Source: Drosophila pseudoobscura (Eukaryota > Arthropoda > Insecta > Diptera > Drosophilidae). From it: 64,000 nt of DNA. Positions 23,901 to 37,400 of the stretch are shown one piece after another. Numbering within the stretch: position 1 is the first letter of the stretch; the number at the start of each line of letters is the position of its first letter. Both the position numbers and the translations under genes were made by a program. The stretch is from NCBI RefSeq assembly GCF_009870125.1, contig NC_046683.1, forward strand, positions 9,548,001-9,612,000. Reading direction: 5' to 3'. The notes under the pieces were generated by a model that saw nothing but the letters and a program-made list of their open reading frames with translations, was not told the origin of the DNA and did not search any database.

Positions 23901-26900
23901 TCGGCTCGTGTCTGGTGCAAAAATTCGATTTAATTAAATCATTTTTATTATTATTTTGTGATGGCAACTAATTTTTAATTCAAATGGAATGCAAAATACG
24001 AAATTCAATTCAAAGAACTTGTCATTTGGTGCATTAAACCCTGGGAATGCGAAACGTATGCATATCTAGCGATTCCTTTTGCGAATTGTGTGGCAACTCC
24101 AGTTCAATCTTTTTGCAACACTGCACTGCATCGATTAAGTGCACAAAATGTGCCCGATAAATCTGTCAAAGAGCAGGTGGGAAAAATGTAATGAAAGCTT
24201 CTCATTCGATGGAATCTGGGAAGGCGATCTCTTTGATTCTCTAAAAATTATAGCTAATATTTTCATTAACAGTGGAATAAGGGGGGGATCTGATGTGGAT
24301 TGTATTGGATTGTATTTTGGCATATATTTTGTGAATGAAAATAAATGAAAATTGTCTTTAAAGTGGGGTGGCTTGATCCGATCGAATAGATGATGGAAAT
24401 TTTTGACTATTTGGCTTTCCCGATGACCTACTTGATTGAAGCAGATATCTATGGTTATTCTGTGGGATTTGTTGCTAGTATTTAACATCTTCAATAGTAT
24501 TCGATTTTCGATTTTTGTTGTTGTTTTTTCTTCCGTTCTTGCGGTTTGTTTGCTGTTTCATGCTTTTGCCTTGCCCCTCTTCTCTTCTCTTCTCTTCTGT
24601 CTTCTCCTTTACTTTTGTTTCTCTATTTTGCTCTTTCTGTGGCTGTTGTTTTTTTGTGCCGATTGCTTTTGCTATTTTGTGTGTGTGTGTTTGGTTTTTT
24701 TTTTTTTCTGTCGAGGCGATGGCGACAACAGCTAAACAATTTACAATTATATATATGTACATACTTATATATGTATTTGTGTGTGTGTGTGTGTGTATTT
24801 GTTGATTGAGTCAACTTGACGACGGACTACGACACAGCGCGAGAGACAGCTCTATAGAGGCGGCCCCCTTCCACCCCCCCTCCACCAAATCATACACGCG
24901 CGCCGCCCAAAAACGAAATAACAAAAAAAAACAACAACTTTGTTTTTATACTCTGAATCTCTTTATTTGCCTTTGGCCCCCCCCCTCCCCCAACCCCCTG
25001 CCCCCTTCCCCCTGCCCAACCTGTGTGCGAGTTTTGGCTGTTATGCTGCGATTACGTCAGCTGACATTCGGGAAAGCATATGTACCAAAAAAAAAAAAAA
25101 CAAATATCAAAAAACAAAAATTAAATCTAACCAAAATACATGCTAAAAAAAAAAAAGAGTGTCTGTCTGTGCATGTGTGTGTGTGTGTGTGTGTGTGTAG
25201 AAGTCCACCTAATCATTCGGTTATTTTTTATTTTATTTTTTTTTTTTGTGTCTCTGTGCGGCTCTCGGCTTTCGGGTGAAAGTTGCACAAATCAAATGGA
25301 AAAATCAACGCAAAGCGCAAACAGCAGATAGCCAGAAAAAAAAAAACCAAATAAAAGTGCAATACGAAAAACAAAAAAAAAAAAAAAATCTCCCAACTAA
25401 AATCTGAAGAGGAAAAAGAGGCCACAAAGCGAGAGAGAAAGAGAAACAGATACAATACAGAGACAGAAAGGGAGAGAAAGAGAGAGAGAGAGAGAAAAAA
25501 CAACTCTACTCAAACGAGTGAAAATTTGTGTTTCGAGTTAATTGATTTTGTATTTTGTTGCTGTTTGAAAATTGAAAATATGCAAAAGTGAGTATAGAGC
25601 GAGAAGCTCCCTCTGTGCAATCCATATATAGATATACATACATATACAACACATATCCCGCACATATCATCATCACGTCATTCATCCGTACAATCCGTAC
25701 GGCTGCCACCACACCACGGGTACGGTACACCATGAGTGCCATCCCAATCCCAAACCCAATCCCAGTCCCCCAACCATCGACTGGTGCGACTTCTGCCCCC
25801 CGAGAGTATATATATTGGCACGTAATTTTATTTTCGTCTTGAATTTCATTCCGTTTCATTTCGCTTAATTGATTTGCTTCATTTGCATACATACATGTGT
25901 CCAAAAGTGGAATTTATGCAGCTTTTTGGTGGGCTCTGGTCTCTGGTCTCTGGTCTCTGGCCTTGAGGCCATCTTACATTGCCACCGCCTTGGAAACGCA
26001 TCCCAGCATCAGCCATCGATTCCGCTCTGCACTCCACTCCACTCCACGCCGAACGCGTGAACGGGAGCTTTTACGCGTGACAGGGGGAAGCCGAGGGGGG
26101 AATAAATGCACTAGCTGTTCTTAGCTGACTCTGCCATGCCTTGTTTTCGCGGCATTTCTGATGCAGTTTAGTGTATAGCCCTCCCAAAGGCATCGGTGCT
26201 GTCACTCCTCTGATGCATGGGGCAGTGTATAGACCGACCTCCCAAAGCCATAATCTAGTTGCAGTTGCGGCTCGAAGCCTTATATTGGGATACGCGGGTA
26301 AATGTCTCCACTCCGAAATGGTGTCTACTCTTTTTCTGTGTCCTGGCCCTTGTCTGTCTCTCCCTCTCTCTCTCTTTCTCGCATACACATAATAATGACC
26401 ATTTTTGGGCCAGCACGTACATATGTACCTTCCCTTCTGCCCCTCCCCTCACTCTAGCAGCAGCAGCTATAATTAAACAACACTCGAACAAATTAATACG
26501 AGGCCAGCGGGTTTTATTGTATATTTTTTCGATTACTTTTTTTTCGTTGTTGTTTTTTGTTGATATTTCGCTGTTCATAATACAGTGTATCAATAGGGTT
26601 TTCGAACAGCGGGCAGGCTGTTTATTTGAATGAAATCTACAATAATTTTATTCCTAAACAACACCCCCTTTGAATATGTTTTATTTGCTTAAATATTTGT
26701 GCACCAACACCTATTAAATAATTCATGTCTGAAGACATAGTTAATGCACTGTGTGTGTGTGTAAAACAAAGAAGAACTGTTAACATTTTGCTATTTATTG
26801 CGGGAGGTGGGGGGGATCCACCGCTGTTCTATTCAAATGCTTTCACCGCTGTCACTGTAACTGCTTCTGATGTGGCTGTAAATGCTGCTTCGCTGCCGCC
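20946..26900. other. Noncoding, pyrimidine-rich and microsatellite-rich
   Basis: C/T-rich plus strand at 21340-22300, (GA)n at 22858-22874 and 25478-25495, (GT)n at 24777-24797 and 25175-25198, and a C10 run near 21366. Many long frames exist on both strands, but all are low complexity (Ser/Phe/Leu or Arg/Glu/Lys). Nothing is gene-like. Probably intron or upstream DNA of tlk. Confidence 0.5.
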
Positions 26901-26904
26901 GCTA

Positions 26905-28401
26905 CTGGGCGCCTATTAACAGCAGTGAAAATCGCAGCCAGCGGCTCTGTCGCGCAACAACAAAAAATGTGCAAGCTTTCTAATGCAGTCAGCATAAGCA
27001 GCGGCAGAAGCACAGCACAGGCACGGCACCAAAGTAGTCAGCAGAGGAGGCATCAGATCAGTCCGAGCAGCCACCAGCCAGTCATCAAAGCAGCGGTACA
27101 AGCAGAGGGACAGTAGCAGCAGCAGCAGCAGCAGCAGCGTCAGCAGCAGCGGCAGCGTCAGTGCAGTGCAGTGTGGCGGCCTTGCCAACAAGAACAAATG
27201 AGAAACATCAAGAAGACAGTGGCAGAGGCAGCGTCAGTGACAGCAGCAGCAGCAGCAGCAGAGTCATTGACAGCGGGAGGGGCAGAGAGGCATTCTAGTG
27301 GAGACAGTGGCGGGTGTCGTTTCGCGGTGTCGGCGGCGGAGGCTAAACACAAAAGTTTACTCGGTTAACACACACACACGAACAGAGGGAAAAAAAATAC
27401 ATACATATATATGTATTGCATATAAACGTACAAAAGTAGAGACGACGGGGTCGCGCGTACATCGACAAAAGCAGCAGCAGCCGCAGCCGCAGCAGCAGCA
27501 GCGACAGCGGCTTCGTGTTTTGTTGTTGTTTTTTTTGTTGCTGTTGTGTGTGTTGTAGATTTTTCGCCAATTTTACCTTGTCGCCGCTCTCTATCACGAA
27601 ACAGTGTCGAACTTAAAGAGCGAGCAACGTGACGTGTCGTTGTTGTGTGTCGCTCGACGTCGGACAATTTTTCGCCAACTTCCTACTAAAATACAAAAAA
27701 TCGAAAAAGCAGCAAAAGCAAGAGCCAAATAAGCAGCAGAAGCAAGTGCTAAAGTAGCCGCAAAGTCAAAGCCAAAAGCAAGTGCAAAAGCAAAGGCAAA
27801 CGCAAAGGCAGCAGCAAAGACAAGTTTTTTTTTTCTCTGTTCATGTGCATGTGTTTCTGTGTGTGTGTGTGTGTGCCAAAACGTGCAAAAGTAAAGTGTG
27901 CAAAAATACAGCGAAAATACTAAACAAAAAGCAGACGGCACAAAATAACCAAAGTGCCAGAGAGAGAGAGGAGAGCGAGGGAGCGCCAGAGAGCGACATC
28001 GAACGAACGTGCTCTCTCTCGCTGCTGCTTGCGTGCGAGACGGAGAGCGAAGCAAACACCACACGGAATACAATACTCTCTCTCTCTCTCTCCCTCTCTA
28101 TCAAACCCGAACGGGCAGCTGATTTTTGCCGGCAACTGTGTCAGCTGTTCCTCACTCTCTCGCTCTCCCCCTCCCGCTGCCCAAGGCAGGCTCTATATCT
28201 ACGCTTGGTTAGGAGAGGGTGCAGTAGTGCGGAGGCATAATGGACAGGTTTTTGCTGTTATGCCGCTCTTGAAACGCATCTATGGAGCGATTATCGCTCT
28301 AACTCTGGCATTCCACGAACAAGAAGAAGACTAATAGAAGAACCGCAATACGAAAAAGGAGTCGCAAGAAGAAGCATAGATATAAAACCAGCATCATCAC
28401 C
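26905..28401 (+). other. tlk: Probable tlk 5' UTR/promoter region
   Basis: CAG/CAA-rich, transcribed-looking DNA (26920-27500, 27690-27830) precedes the first coding exon. Short upstream ORFs are present, for example the 24-codon frame ATG 28260 to stop 28334, and an overlapping one from about 28240. These could damp translation of the 28402 start. The transcription start cannot be fixed from the sequence alone. Confidence 0.4.
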
Positions 28402-31400
28402 ATGTTGGCCTCTGCCACAACCACAACGCCCTCGGCAACTGCCGCAGCGAACGCAACGGCAACAGCAGCAGCAGCCGCTGCCGCCGCACGTAAACGCAGT
28501 CGCAGCGCCAGCAATGGCAGCAAACGCAACACAGGCGGCGGTCGCAAATTAACAAAGAGCGTGAGTGTTTGTCTTTTGGTTTTTTTTTTTTTGTTTTTTC
28601 TTCCACTCTCTTTATTTGTTTGGCTCCTCTCTTGTGCTTCCTCTTCCATCTCTCTCTCTCTGTGTGGCCCTGTCCGCTCTCTTACTCTCTGTTTACATTG
28701 CGCGCGCCTGCACGTGCTGTGGCGCTGCCGCCGTCGCGCCGTTCTGCTGATTGCTGGCGACGTTGGCATCGGTTTCTGTGCGCCCATCATTCGTTGCTCT
28801 TAACAGCACACAAATTGGGGCACAATTTCTGTTAACCCATTACAAGCGGCGCGACTCTGTCCGTGGGCTGTTGATTAACCCTCAACTAAAGACCAAAGAG
28901 AAATCGTAATTCCTTTGGAATAATTTTTATATTTGAATGCAAAAAAAAAAATAGTCTACATTTTCAACAGCAGCAGCAAACCAAACCAGTGGAAAAGCAG
29001 CGCAGCCGTAGTTGTGGATAAGCAGCAGTAGCGCCGCAGCAATGAACCGTTTAGTTTTGGTTGCGTTCATTCATTTACACCCCACACCCCACCCCTCTTC
29101 CACTAAGCCAACTCGTGCGACCGACCATTCGGCTCGCTCTTCGGGCTCGTCTGTCGTCGTTGTCGGAAGGGGGCTAAAAATAAAACGGTATGTGTGTGTG
29201 TGTGTATGAGCGCTTTTTTTTTTTGTGGGCAAAAGGCAATGAAAACGAAAATTTGCGTGACGTCTCTCGACCTTGACTCATCGACGTGAACTTAAACCAT
29301 GGTAGAATTATTCAGAAGGTATGACCATACCGTTGTCGTTTTTGGTGGCCTAAGTGGATTTTCCACCCTTCTCTCTGTATATGTTGTACATGTGAACGCA
29401 TGGTATGCCTCTATTAGGTGGGGAGAACTGGGCAAACATCCCATCGCAGGGGCAAGTAATTGCATAATGTCCTATCAGGGACCGTACCTTGAATAATTCT
29501 ACCATGTGTTAAACGGCTACGACAGCACACGAATACGAATACGAAGACGAATACGAATACGAATATTTTGTGTGTGAGCTGTGAGCTGTGCGGTGTTGCC
29601 AGATGGGGTATGATACCGAGGCTCGATGCTCGGTTGGGGTTTGGTGTCTTGGTTCGATGGCTGTTTGAAGTCAACGTCTTTAGGGGATAACCAGTTTTTA
29701 CCCACACACACACACACACATATGCAGGCGGTTGCAGATGCAAAATTGCAAGTGTGTATTGATGTGTTATCAACAAATTTTGGCAAAAACAAAAAAAAGG
29801 AAAGAAACAGGTTCGCTTTCAGCACTAGCAGCCCCCACCGCCTAGCCCTCCGAGAAAGAGAGAGAGAGAGCGAAAAACTGCAACCAACGGTTTTTTTCCT
29901 GCATCATTGGAATGCATCTCTCTCCCTCACCCGCTCTTTTGGTAGCACTTGCAATAAGAAATGCATGCGTAATGCCACACCCTCGCACAACCCTCACCCT
30001 ACTCCTCCGTTATACACCAGCTCCCCCCTCACTCTTTTGAAGCATCATATGCCATGGGCGCTCTTTCGTTTCTCTTTTTCGCATGCTCTGGCATTCTCCC
30101 ATCTCCATCTCCCCTTTTTTTTCGCTCTCACCCACTCGAAAGGCTGCTGCAACATAATCATCATTATAGATTTATCTCATTCACGCGCACGTGAGACGCG
30201 GAGACGTCGAAGCGAAGCGAAGCAAGAGCCAGGCAGGGCCCAAAATTAAGTCGTCGTCGTCGTCGCTTGTCGCACTTCTCTGCTGCTCTGCTGCCCCGCT
30301 GCCCCTCTTCCTAGCTTTGTCCTATCCCACACTCATTTTTTTTTTTCTTTTTTTCTCCGGCCTGCTCTCCGATTCCCCCACTCAGTCTCTTTTATACACT
30401 GCTGGCTGTGCTCCCATTCACCCCCCCTCTGTCTCTCTCTAGGCTGTTGTCCACCGCCCTCCCTCTTCATTCCATCTGCGGCTTGTTATACCCTTTGCCA
30501 AAGAGAAGGTATTTTAATTTCAAACAGATGTTTGCAACGCAGAAACAGAAGCATTCTGAGACGCGAAAAATCGTATCCAATACTGAGTGGCGTGGAGTGG
30601 AGTGGAGGGGGGGCCTGTTACCTGTTTACGGAGTGGCGCTAGTGGCGTCGCACCTCCTCCCTTTGGTCTGTTTATTGGGTATCGATTACCAAAAATAAAC
30701 AATAAACATTCGACTTTGGTTGAAGTTTTTGCCAGTGCGTTTGTTTGGTCTAGCTTTTAAAATAAACAGCTGCTCAGGATCTTCGAGAATTTCATAGCCA
30801 TGTGGAAAGAAGATCATAAGAGAAAGTCCTGCAAGGCGGTCTGAAATTTAATTTAAGGTATTTAATATAATTGGGCAGAAGAAAACTATTTTGGGAGGGT
30901 GTACGAATAATTGTTGGGTTGAGTGTGTTGATACTGCTTCTACTTTTTTTTCCCCATTTAAAATGGAATTCCTTTTGATTTCTTGTTGTTTGTGCACTGC
31001 TGCTGCTGCCTGGCTGGCTGGCTGGCCCCGCTGTCAGCGTCAGCGTCAGCTTCAGCGCCGATGCTCGCGAATTGACAAAGACGCCGGCTGGCTTCGCCTG
31101 GCCTGGGCCTTGTTGGCAGCTCTGCCAGCACGCAGCTGCTGCTGCTTGTTGGAAGTTGGACAGAGGAAGAAGGAGAATCGGCCGCAGCCGCAGTGACGCG
31201 ACGCCATGCGACGCAGCGCAGCGGGAAGGCAGCAACTACAAATACGAATAGTTGTTGTAGTTTGCTTTCGCTGTTGTTTTTGGTTGGGCGCGCGCGCGGA
31301 AGTCGCAGCGAAAATATTTATCAAAAGCGTCAGAGCAACAAGAAGAAGAAGAAGAAGCAGCAGCAGCAGGAGGAGAGAAAGAGCGAAACGGCAAGAAGAA

Positions 31401-34400
31401 GAAGAAACACCAGTGGTAGTGTCAGAAGAGCGAAACGAAACGAAACGAAACGAAGCTACGGCAGCGTTTGTCAATCGGATTAATTTTTATTGTACTTTTC
31501 TTTAGGCGGCTGCCTGGGTTTTTTCTTTTTTTGCAAATGAGCGAAAAGTGCTCGTGTACGTACTCTTGCTTGCCATCGGCTCGCTTCGGCTTCGGCCCGC
31601 TCTCTCACACTCGCTCATTCGTTCGTTTGTTGCCTAACAACAAAACTGCTCTTTTGCTCTCTCTCTCTCTCTCTCCCGCTGGGTTTGTTTGCGAGATTGC
31701 TCTCCCTGCTGTTGTTGGACTCTCTCTACGAAAGTGCTCTCCCGTTGGTTTCTTATTTTGTGACACAAAGAGCTCGATAGAGCAAAATAAGAAGCTCGAA
31801 GAGCGGGAATGCGAATGCAATACTTTACATACAAACACCTCTCGCTCCCTCTTTGCAGTTGTCGTATATCACTCTGGCAAATAGCAAAAAAAAAAAATAC
31901 AAAAAAAAAATTACTCCCGAGACTCACGTCGAGACATCATCCGTCGTCGTCGTCGTCGCCATCGTCATCGTCATCGTTCCGTTCCGTTCCGTTGTATATT
32001 TTGTTTCCCCGTCTGTTCCCCGTTTGCCACTCGGGCTGTCTGTTTGTGTGTGTATGTGTGCGCCGCATTTTATTGCTCTCGCTCTTTTGTGTTGTTCGTT
32101 CCCTTTTCACCTTCTTTCCATCGGCTTGCCCGTGCCGTGGCGCGCCGCTCTGTCCACTGTGTCTCTGTCTCTGTCGTCACCGTCCCCCCGACTGTGCTAC
32201 AAATACGCGTATAACAATTTCTGTGGTGTGTGGTGCAAAAATAAAGAAAAAGTGAAACAAATGAAAATTATACACAACTCGCGGAGCTCCCTGGCGCGCA
32301 TAGATTTATATGTGAATAAAACATAAACTAAATGAGCGGCGTTCCATATAGTCGTCGTTGTGGTGGGGCGTGGGGAATCGGCATCGGCAGCGGAATCGGA
32401 ATCGGAATCGAGAGAGAGTGCGAAGAAAAGAAAAAAAAGAGTGCATAAAGAAACAGCAACGAGTGTAGCAGAAGAAGAAGATGAAACGGCAATAAATGTG
32501 ATCAAATTGTAATAGAATGTGAAAATACAAATACAAATACACACACACATACGCACTCATACAACCCATACACACACACACAGGGCCACGTATGTGTGTG
32601 CAGAATAATATGCGGCGCTTAAAAAAGGTGAACGGCATTTTGTGGTTGTCTCTAAAAACAAAAAGCAAAAAGAAAAAAGGCAAAATCCAACGAAAAAAAA
32701 CTACAGAAACAAAAATAAAAAGAGTGAAAAAGGGAGAGAGAGAGAGAGAGAGAGGGAGTGTGTGTGTGTGTGTGCGAGAGAGTTTAAAAAGAGAGAAAAA
32801 ACAAATGTGTTTAAACAAATGCAAAAAGCAGTGGAAAAAAGCAAAACATTGTGAAGATTAAATTGTGAATTTAATTAAATGAAAACATTCTTTTTTTGCT
32901 GTGCTTGGTAGCCATTTTCTCATTTTTCTCGACTTAAGTTTTTCCACACGTCTAATTTTCGGTTTTCGTTTCATGGGATTTTGTGTGTGTGCGAGTGTGT
33001 GTGTGAGTGTGTGGTTTTCATTGTCTTTGCGCCTTTGCTTTTTGATAAAACATTACACGGGCGCACACGAAAACACACACACACACATCCATAGACGGGC
33101 ACACTGACACTCGGACTCGGGCCATCATCCATTGCATTGCGGTCTCTCTCGCTCTCTCGCATGCCGCCTCACAAAAACATTCGCTCTCTCCATCTCTCTC
33201 TCTCTCTCTGTCTCTCATTCGCTTATTTTGCACATTTTCCTTTTGGGCTGCTGCTGCTGCTGCTGCTGGGGGTTGCCACCCTGTTGGGGATTCAGTGTGC
33301 GGTGGCAGCGCTCTCTCTCCGCGAACCAGCAGATCAAAACAAAAGCCCGCAGCAGCCCGACTGGTGGGCAGTGTTGCAAAGCGCAGTGTTGGGTGGCAGA
33401 GTGCGAGTTTGGATCTCTCCATCATCATCATCTCTCCCCTCTCTATCGATAGGCACAAAGAAAATGAAAGATTTCGATCGATTGTGCAAATTATTTGTAC
33501 TATAATTAAGTGGTTTTTTTTTATTGTATTTATTGTAATATCGTTGTTGTTGTCGTTTATTGTGTTTGCCTTTCGGAATGTGTAATGTAATGCAATGCTC
33601 TTTAATCTCTTGCAGATGTCCGCTGGCGCGCAATTGCAGATGGCCCCACAGAACACTTCGACCCTAAGCCACCATCATCCCAACCAGCAGCCGCAGCAGC
33701 AGCCCCAACAGCAGCTGCAGCAGCAGCAGCAGCAGGCCCCACAGCAACAGCAACAGCAGGCTCCTCCCCAGCAACAGCAGCAGCAGCACTTTGCCAATCA
33801 TCACAGCTCGCAACAGCAACAGCAGACGCAACAGGAGCAACAGAATCCCCAGCAGCAGCAGCAGCAGCAACAGCAGCAGATCCTGTCGCAGCCACACCTA
33901 CAGATCCTGCAGAAGCATCAGCATCAACTGCTGCCCCCACACCAGCTGCACCAGCAGCAACAGCAACAACAGCAGCAGCAGCAGCATTTCCACCAGCAAT
34001 CGTTGAGCCTGCACCAGCAACACCAGCAGCAACATCAGGTGGCAGCGGCAGCAGCGGCTGGGGGCAGCAGCAATCCCGACTCGAATATGAGCACTGGCTC
34101 CTCGCACAGCGAGAAGGATGTCAACGATATTCTGGCCGGAGGAGCAGGAGCCGCAGCAGCGGCAGCAGCAGCGGCGGCGGCGGCGGCGGCGGGCATCGGT
34201 ATGTCGGTGCCGCAGTGCCCCAGTTTTCCACCGACCCTAGGGATGCAGCACTCGAACAACGGTGGCGTTGGTGGCGTTGGCGGCGTTGGTGGAGCCAATG
34301 ACATGTACATAACGACGGCGACGGCGACCACCACGCCGGTGAAGCCGCGCACGCCAGCCGAGCGGAAGCGCAAACGGAAGATGCCGCACAATGCGGAGGA

Positions 34401-37400
34401 TGCGAGTGGTGCGGGCGGCGGCGGTGGTTCGGGCGGAGCCGTGAACAACAGCAGCGGGCTGGGGGGAGGCCTGAAGGGCAAGTCCCTGCCCTTTCGTGAT
34501 ATGCCCAAGGTGACCATGAGCCTCGGTCTCGGCGAGCGCCTCAGTGGGACGGGCGTTTCGGGCGGCGCCGGAGGCGTCTCCAGTGGAGCCGGCGTCGGCG
34601 GTGGCAGCTCCAGCTCTGGCACAGGAGCGGGCGGCAAGAGTGCGCGCCTCATGCTCACCGGCAACGACAACAAGAAGATCAACGACTACTTCAACAAACA
34701 GCAGTCGGGCGTTGGAGTGGGCGTAGGAGTGGGCGTGGGCGTTGGCGTCGGAGTCGGAGGAGTGGGCGTTGGAGCGGGCGGCAACTCGGCGACCCTACGC
34801 GGCACCCACACCGGCAGCAAGTCACCCTCATCCGCCCAGCAGCAGCAGCAACAGCAGACCACCCAACAGCAACAGCCGACGGTGTCCGTTGCCTCGGGAG
34901 GAGTGCCCGCCTCCAGTGTCCAGGTGCAGGTGCAGACCAGCCAGGTGCAAACGAGCAGCGCATACTCCCTGTATCCCGCTAGTCCACAGACGCAGGTGGC
35001 GCCCAGCCAAGTGCAGCAGCAGCAGCAGCAGACCGGAGCGGACTTCCACTACGTCAACTCCGGCAAGCAGCAGCAACAGCAGCAGCAACGCCAGCAGCAG
35101 CAGCAGCCACAGACTTCCAATCAAATGGTTCCTTCGCACGTGGTCGTCGGCCTGGGGCATGCCCTCAGTCTGGCCTCCATCCAGCCGCCCCTCATCCAGA
35201 CGCAGTCGCAGTCGGCCCAAACCCAACAGCAACAGCAGCAGCAGCAGCAGCTCGGGCCGCCCGCCACATCGACGGCCAGCGGGCCCGGCGGAGTGGCCGT
35301 TGTGGCCTCACATCCCCACCAGCTCAGCTCTCTGGGCGTCGGCGGTATGGGCGTGGGCGTTAGTGTGGGCGTGGGTCCGCCCTTGCCGCCGCCGATGCCC
35401 GCCACAATCACGTACAGCAAGGCAACGCAGACGGAGGTGTCGCTGCACGAGCTGCAGGAGCGGGAGGCGGAGCACGAGACCGGGAAGGTGAAGCTGGACG
35501 AGATGACAAGACTGTCGGACGAGCAGAAGTGCCAGATACTGGGTAACCAGAAGACGATCGACCAGCACAAGTCGCACATTGCCAAGTGCATCGATGTCGT
35601 GAAGAAGCTGCTGAAGGAGAAGAGCAGCATCGAGAAGAAGGAGGCGCGCCAGAAGTGCATGCAGAATCGCCTGCGGCTGGGACAGTTTGTTACACAGCGT
35701 GTGGGTGCCACATTCCAGGTGAGTATCCCCCCCCACCCGCGTCTACTGATCTCTTCTTCAGTTTCTAATGCCCTCTCTCTCTTCCTCTTCCTTCTTTTCT
35801 TCCTGCAGGAGAACTGGACGGACGGTTATGCGTTCCAGGAGCTGAGCCGACGGCAGGAGGAGATCACCGCCGAACGCGAGGAGATCGACCGCCAGAAGAA
35901 GCAGCTGATGAAGAAGCGTCCGGCGGAGTCCGGACGCAAGCGGAACAACCAGAACAGCAACCAGAACAACCAGCAGCAGCAGAATTCCAATTCCAATGAT
36001 TCCTCCCAGCTCACGGGCGGCGGTGGCCCCGGCGGCAGTGATCGCCTCGGTGGCGGTGGCGGTGCCGCTGGCAGCGTTGACAGCGGAATGGGTGGCCAAA
36101 ATTCGGGCGCTCTCGGTGGCTCCGGTGCCGGTGGTGTCGGCGGTGGCGGCGGCGGAGGTGGCGGCGGCAGCGGACGCGGCCTCTCGCGCTCCAATTCGAC
36201 GCAGGCCAACCAGGCGCAGCTCCTGCACAACGGCGGCGGCGGGTCTGGTGGCAATGTCGGCGGCAATAGCGGCGTGGGTGATCGCCTCTCGGACCGCGGC
36301 GGCGGAGGCGGCCTTGGGGGCAACGACAGCGGCAGCTGTTCCGATTCGGGGACGTTCCTCAAGCCCGATCCCGTCTCGGGGGCCTACACAGCGCAGGAGT
36401 ACTACGAATACGATGAGATCCTCAAGCTGCGACAGAACGCCCTCAAAAAGGAGGACGCCGATCTGCAGCTGGAGATGGAGAAGCTCGAGCGGGAGCGTAA
36501 CCTTCACATACGTGAACTCAAGCGGATTCTCAACGAGGATCAGGTAACTCGGGTTGTTCCTTCTCTCTCTTTCTTTGGCTCCTATCTGGTTCCTGTCTAA
36601 CGAGTCTCTTCGCTGTTTCTCCTGCAGTCCCGCTTCAACAATCATCCCGTGCTGAACGATCGATATCTGCTGTTGATGCTGCTGGGCAAGGGCGGCTTCT
36701 CCGAGGTGCACAAGGCCTTCGACCTCAAGGAGCAACGCTATGTCGCATGTAAGGTGCACCAATTAAACAAGGATTGGAAGGAGGATAAGAAAGCTAATTA
36801 TATCAAGTGAGTAGTGAGAGAGTGAGTGGCAAGGCAAGGCCTCACGCGCGAGAGAGCCAAGCAGAAGAGACCGAGAAGAGCACAGAGCACAGAGCAGGGC
36901 AGGAGTATAGCAATAGGAGAAAAGAAGAGCAGTATAGATACGTAGATACGAGTAGATTCAGCAGGCCAGACTCCGATCAGACGAGGGCTCCTCCTGCAAT
37001 GCTTTCGGCCGCCCCCGAAGCTGCGGGCGATAAGGAGGAGACCTTCTGTCCAGCATCGATTCATTGTGTATGTCCGTTCTAGAAGGAAAGCAAACTTTAT
37101 CAAAGGGCATCCATCGATGGGACTCGAGTAACGGCCAAAAATTGTGGAGAACGGTGGAATATTGGGCTGCTTTTCGGGGATAGTTCAAAAGCAAGATCAT
37201 CCAGACTGGCACAAGGACGGACGAAGGACTCTTGATAAATCTGCATTAGAGGATTTTTGAAGGATTAGATGCAAAACCCATGTCCCCAACCACCTCGCCA
37301 CACCTCCAGGAGGCCCACTGTTGCCCCCCGACGAAAGCGCCGTAGATGTTTATGGGGGACTCCCCGTTTTGGGAGACTGCTTTGGAGGGTACTTTCCGGT

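Larger units (their letters stand above)
28561..33615 (+). other. tlk: tlk first coding intron (5.05 kb)
   Basis: GTGAGT at 28561, acceptor CTCTTGCAG ending 33615. It holds a TTAA-flanked MITE (29296-29508), many (GT)/(GA)/(CA) runs and long compositional frames. Alternative promoters or first exons may lie here: 31200-32330 and 32580-32640 are A/G-rich with ATGs near GT dinucleotides. I could not prove any. Confidence 0.7.

Noticed and set aside
32592..32640. Alternative tlk first exon starting at ATG 32592/32610
   Set aside because: The only nearby donor (AAAG|GTGAAC) is weak and the peptide is very short; not enough support to annotate.
35758..36762. 334-codon minus-strand frame opposite tlk
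   Set aside because: Shadow of the Gly/Gln-rich tlk exon; the Ala/Val/Leu-rich content mirrors the sense codons.
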